Source of the DNA: an uncultured Porphyromonadaceae bacterium
GTDB taxonomy: Bacteria; Bacteroidota; Bacteroidia; Bacteroidales; UBA11471
Length of the DNA stretch: 17,472 bases
Direction of reading: 5' to 3'
NCBI GenBank assembly: GCA_900547555.1
Contig: URHG01000050.1
Location: forward strand, 1-17,472
This document shows positions 14,303-17,472 of this stretch, piece by piece. The first letter of the stretch is position 1. Each line of letters starts with the position of its first letter. The notes beneath the pieces were generated by a model, which worked only from the letters and a program-made list of their open reading frames with translations, did not search any database and was not told the DNA's origin. Position numbers and translations under genes: made by a program.

Positions 14303-16738
14303 ATGAAAGTACTGAAATTCGGCGGAACCTCTGTGGGGTCTGTCAAGAGTTTGAAAAATGTAAAACAGATTGTGGAATCTTGTCAGGAGCCGGTTATCGT
14401 CGTCGTTTCGGCTTTGGGAGGGATTACCGATAAATTATTGGAAACGGCACGGGAAGCTGCGGCCGGTTCACTCGATTATCAAGATAATTTGCGGGAAATC
14501 ATCGCCCGTCATCACGATATCATTGCCGGCGTCGTTCCCGAAGAACGGCAGGAGGAGGTTTGTGCCCAGACCGATGCTCTTCTCGACGAGTTGTCGAATA
14601 TCTATAAGGGGGTTTCTCTTATTCGGGATTTGTCGGCCAAGACACAGAATATCATTGTGAGTTATGGTGAACGTCTGTCGTCATTCATCATCAGTCGCAT
14701 TATCGACGGCGCCGTACATTACGATTCGCGTACATTCATCAAGACCGAGTCTCAGTTTGAAAAAAATATAGTCGATTTCGAAATTACAAACGCTCTTATA
14801 CATGAGACTTTTACCCAGTTGCCTCAGGTCGCTTTGGTTCCGGGTTTTATTTCGTCGGATAGCCATACGGGCGAAATTACCAATTTGGGGCGTGGTGGAT
14901 CCGATTATACGGCGGCTATTATCGCTGCGGCTCTCGATGCCTCCCGTCTCGAAATATGGACCGATGTCGATGGGTTTATGACGGCCGATCCCCGAGTTAT
15001 CAACAATACCTATGTCATCGAACAGCTCTCTTTTACCGAGGCGATGGAGTTGTGTAATTTCGGGGCGAAAGTGATATATCCGCCGACGATTTATCCCGTT
15101 TACCACAAAAATATTCCTATTGTCATAAAGAATACATTCAATCCCGAAGTGCCCGGTACGCTTATTACCGAGGCGACTCATGCTTCCGACGGTAAGGCTA
15201 TCAAAGGTATTTCTTCGATAAACGATACCTGTCTTATTACCGTTTCGGGATTGGGTATGGTCGGTGTCATAGGTGTCAATCATCGTATATTCAAGGCGCT
15301 GGCGCAGTCGGGTATCAGTGTGTTTCTCGTGTCGCAGGCTGCTTCGGAGAATAATACTTCGATTGCCGTGCGTAATGCCGATGCCGACAAGGCTATCTCT
15401 GTTCTCAATAATGAGTTTGCCCACGAAATAGAGATGGGCGAGATGAGTGAGGCTTTTGCCGAGCGGGATTTGGCGACGGTCGCCATTGTGGGGGAGAACA
15501 TGAAACATACGCCCGGCATAGCGGGAAAACTGTTCAATACGTTGGGCCGTAACGGTATCAATGTCATTGCTTGTGCACAAGGAGCCAGTGAGACCAATAT
15601 TTCGTTTGTCATCGAGCGGGGCAGTTTGCGGAAGGCTTTGAATGTTATACACGACTCGTTTTTCCTTTCCGATACGCAGGTGCTCAATGTGTTTATCGCC
15701 GGTATCGGTTTGGTGGGGCGCAATCTGCTCGATCAGATACGCAGCCAGCAACCCCGTTTGCTGAAAGAAAAATCATTGCGTATCAATATTGTCGGTCTTT
15801 CCAATTCCCGGCAGTCGGTTTTCTGTCGCGAAGGTATTTCCCTCGACAACTATGACGAAATATTGAAATCTTCTCCCGTAAAAAGTACACCCGAAGAGAT
15901 TCGCGATTCGATTATCAAGATGAATATTTTCAACTCTGTTTTTGTCGATTGTACGGCCAGCCCCGAAATTGCCGCCATATATCAGCAGTTGCTCGATCAT
16001 AATGTATCGGTCGTGGCCGCCAACAAGGTGGCGGCTTCGTCGGACTATGAGAATTATGCGTGGTTGAAACAGACAGCACGCCGTCGCGATGTGAAGTTCC
16101 TTTTCGAGACGAATGTCGGTGCGGGATTACCCATTATCAATACGATAAACAGCCTTATAAACAGCGGCGATACTATATTGCGTATCGAGGCGGTCGTTTC
16201 GGGAACGCTCAATTATATATTCAATGTTTTGAGTGAAGACGTGCCGTTGAGCCGTGCCATACGCATGGCGAAGGAGGAGGGATATAGCGAACCCGATCCT
16301 CGTGTCGATCTGAGCGGACAAGACGTGCTTCGCAAGTTGGTGATTCTTGCCCGGGAAGCCGGTTATCGTATCGAGCAGAGCGATGTGCAGAAAGACCTCT
16401 TTATTCCCGAGAAGTATTTTGAAGGTTCGCTCGATGATTTCTGGCAAGAGATTCCCGAACTCGATGCCGAGTTTGAACAACGCCGTAGAGAAGTTGCCGC
16501 ACAAGGAAAACGTTTCCGTTTCGTGGCCTCCCTATCCGAAGGAAAGGCCCGTATCGGATTGCAGGCCGTAGGCCGCGAACATCCTTTCTACGAATTGGAG
16601 GGCAGCAATAATGTCATACTCATAACGACCGATCGTTACAACGAGTATCCGATGATTATCAAAGGATATGGCGCCGGTGCGCCGGTTACCGCTGCCGGTG
16701 TGTTTGCCGATATTATAGGAATTGCCAATATACGATAA
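14303..16738 (+). CDS. thrA: Bifunctional aspartokinase / homoserine dehydrogenase
   Basis: ThrA carries out the first and third steps from aspartate to threonine and methionine: phosphorylation of aspartate, and NAD(P)H reduction of aspartate semialdehyde to homoserine. From the ATG at 14303 it has 811 residues, close to the 820 of E. coli ThrA. An upstream in-frame GTG at 14255 adds 16 atypical residues and was rejected because MKVLKFGGTSVG is the standard beginning. Aspartokinase occupies about 1-290, with KFGGTS at 5-10, ERLSS at 123-127 and GRGGSDYTA at 196-204. Two ACT regulatory domains cover about 305-440, so feedback inhibition by an amino acid is expected. Homoserine dehydrogenase runs from about 460 to the end, with the dinucleotide loop GIGLVGRN at 467-474, ANK at 573-575 and NVGAGLP at 604-610. 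An apgM-like gene follows after 12 nt. Confidence 0.97.
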   Translation: MKVLKFGGTSVGSVKSLKNVKQIVESCQEPVIVVVSALGGITDKLLETAREAAAGSLDYQDNLREIIARHHDIIAGVVPEERQEEVCAQTDALLDELSNIYKGVSLIRDLSAKTQNIIVSYGERLSSFIISRIIDGAVHYDSRTFIKTESQFEKNIVDFEITNALIHETFTQLPQVALVPGFISSDSHTGEITNLGRGGSDYTAAIIAAALDASRLEIWTDVDGFMTADPRVINNTYVIEQLSFTEAMELCNFGAKVIYPPTIYPVYHKNIPIVIKNTFNPEVPGTLITEATHASDGKAIKGISSINDTCLITVSGLGMVGVIGVNHRIFKALAQSGISVFLVSQAASENNTSIAVRNADADKAISVLNNEFAHEIEMGEMSEAFAERDLATVAIVGENMKHTPGIAGKLFNTLGRNGINVIACAQGASETNISFVIERGSLRKALNVIHDSFFLSDTQVLNVFIAGIGLVGRNLLDQIRSQQPRLLKEKSLRINIVGLSNSRQSVFCREGISLDNYDEILKSSPVKSTPEEIRDSIIKMNIFNSVFVDCTASPEIAAIYQQLLDHNVSVVAANKVAASSDYENYAWLKQTARRRDVKFLFETNVGAGLPIINTINSLINSGDTILRIEAVVSGTLNYIFNVLSEDVPLSRAIRMAKEEGYSEPDPRVDLSGQDVLRKLVILAREAGYRIEQSDVQKDLFIPEKYFEGSLDDFWQEIPELDAEFEQRRREVAAQGKRFRFVASLSEGKARIGLQAVGREHPFYELEGSNNVILITTDRYNEYPMIIKGYGAGAPVTAAGVFADIIGIANIR

Positions 16739-16750
16739 ATGTAAGATGCG

Positions 16751-17472
16751 ATGAAATATATTATTGTTTTGGGAGATGGTATGGCCGATGAGCCGATCCC
16801 TTCGTTGGGCGGTCTCACGCCCATACAGGCAGCCGATACTCCGGCTATGGACTGGCTGGCGGCACATGGCCGGTGCGGCAGATTGCATACCGTGCCCGCC
16901 GGTTTCGAGCCGGGGAGTGAAATTGCCAATATGGCCATTTTGGGATATGATCTGCCGACCGTATTTGAGGGGCGTGGTTCGCTCGAAGCCGCCAGTATGG
17001 GGGTGGATATTCTTCCCGGTGAAATGGCCATGCGATGTAATCTTATCTGTATCGAGGACGGAAAAATAAAGAATCATTCGGCCGGGCATATTTCGAGCGA
17101 GGAAGCTCATGAACTCATCGATTTTCTCCAGCAGGAGTTGGGTGATGAAATCGTACACTTCTATCCCGGAGTCTCTTATCGGCATTTGCTCAAAATCAAA
17201 GATGGGGACAAGCGTTTGCATTGTACGCCTCCTCACGATGTGCCCGGAGCGCCTTTCCGAGATATGCTGGTGCGGCCTCTTGATCCGAAAGCGTCCGATA
17301 CGGCTTATCTGATAAACCGACTGATTATACGTTCTCAGGAGATTCTTCCCACTCATCCCGTGAATCTGCGCCGTAAAGCCGAGGGTAAAGATATGGCCAA
17401 TAGCATTTGGCTGTGGTCGCCCCGCTACCGATTCCGAAATGAGAAGACAAGGGTTCCATACGCGGCTTATAT
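16751..17472 (+). CDS. apgM: ApgM-like cofactor-independent phosphoglycerate mutase homologue, probable homoserine kinase; 3'-truncated by the window edge
   Basis: The frame from the ATG at 16751 stays open to the window end, giving 240 residues of an expected 400 or so. The N-terminus carries the metal-binding GDGMADEP (8-15), and S56 in GSEIANMAILGYD is the catalytic serine position of the alkaline-phosphatase superfamily. CTPPHDVPG (158-166) is a further family motif. By homology this is an archaeal-type 2,3-bisphosphoglycerate-independent phosphoglycerate mutase. However, it lies 12 nt after thrA, and in Bacteroides the same gene typically stands between thrA and thrC, where no ordinary thrB is present. 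For that reason it is often considered the homoserine kinase of the pathway; this is context inference. After NSIWLWSP (217-224) the residues no longer look like the family, which may reflect base errors at the end of the sequence. Confidence 0.9.
   Translation, partial: MKYIIVLGDGMADEPIPSLGGLTPIQAADTPAMDWLAAHGRCGRLHTVPAGFEPGSEIANMAILGYDLPTVFEGRGSLEAASMGVDILPGEMAMRCNLICIEDGKIKNHSAGHISSEEAHELIDFLQQELGDEIVHFYPGVSYRHLLKIKDGDKRLHCTPPHDVPGAPFRDMLVRPLDPKASDTAYLINRLIIRSQEILPTHPVNLRRKAEGKDMANSIWLWSPRYRFRNEKTRVPYAAY

Noticed and set aside
14681..15751. Long minus-strand open frame opposite thrA (356 codons)
   Set aside because: It lies wholly antisense to a well-conserved gene and its product is rich in Arg, His, Ile and Thr without any domain, as expected for a shadow of a real coding frame.
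16532..17356. Minus-strand open frame of 274 codons across the thrA-apgM junction
   Set aside because: It is antisense to the end of thrA and to apgM, both supported by conserved motifs, and its product has no recognisable features.
1..17472. CRISPR arrays, tRNA or rRNA genes, insertion sequences, phage or conjugative genes
   Set aside because: No direct-repeat array, tRNA-like cloverleaf, transposase or integrase motif, or terminal inverted repeat pair was seen on reading both strands.

Overview
The window looks like ordinary chromosome from an anaerobic Bacteroidales bacterium (phylum Bacteroidota). The signs are -7 promoter elements of the form TAnnTTTG, weak or absent Shine-Dalgarno sites, the hpt-adk-obgE-pgeF gene order, a DUF4831 protein, a secreted GH28 pectinase and a pyruvate:ferredoxin oxidoreductase. 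I cannot fix the genus from sequence alone. No rRNA, tRNA, CRISPR array, insertion sequence, phage gene or attachment site was seen.

Layout. (1) 1-2815: the C-terminal four-fifths of nifJ on +, closed by a strong terminator. (2) 2933-3601: a small secreted beta-barrel-like protein on +, ending in a bidirectional terminator. (3) 3665-6284: a minus-strand pair, nnr (NAD(P)HX repair) followed 10 nt later by a DUF4831 protein. (4) 6466-9755: a plus-strand run of hpt, adk, obgE and pgeF, broken by a terminator and fresh promoters between adk and obgE, and closed by a second bidirectional terminator. (5) 9823-10660: a minus-strand pair, a 68-residue membrane protein and an OmpH/Skp-like lipoprotein. 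(6) 10801-12258: pepD on +, with a terminator. (7) 12345-13814: a GH28 glycoside hydrolase on -. (8) 13815-14302: a 488-nt intergenic region. (9) 14303-17472: thrA and the first 240 codons of an apgM-type phosphomutase on +.

How the genes work together. NifJ makes acetyl-CoA and reduced ferredoxin from pyruvate. Hpt and Adk handle purine salvage and adenylate balance, and Obg is a ribosome-assembly GTPase. PgeF edits peptidoglycan precursors, and Nnr repairs damaged nicotinamide cofactors. The OmpH-like lipoprotein is probably an envelope factor. PepD trims peptides, and the GH28 enzyme attacks pectin in the envelope or outside the cell. ThrA and the ApgM-like protein are the first genes of a threonine operon, in which the ApgM-like protein probably acts as homoserine kinase (context inference).

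I found no clear new multi-gene system. The points most worth a second look are the ApgM-like protein in the thr operon, the small membrane protein paired with the OmpH-like lipoprotein, the foldable thrA leader, and the last ~55 nt of the window, which stop resembling the ApgM family.
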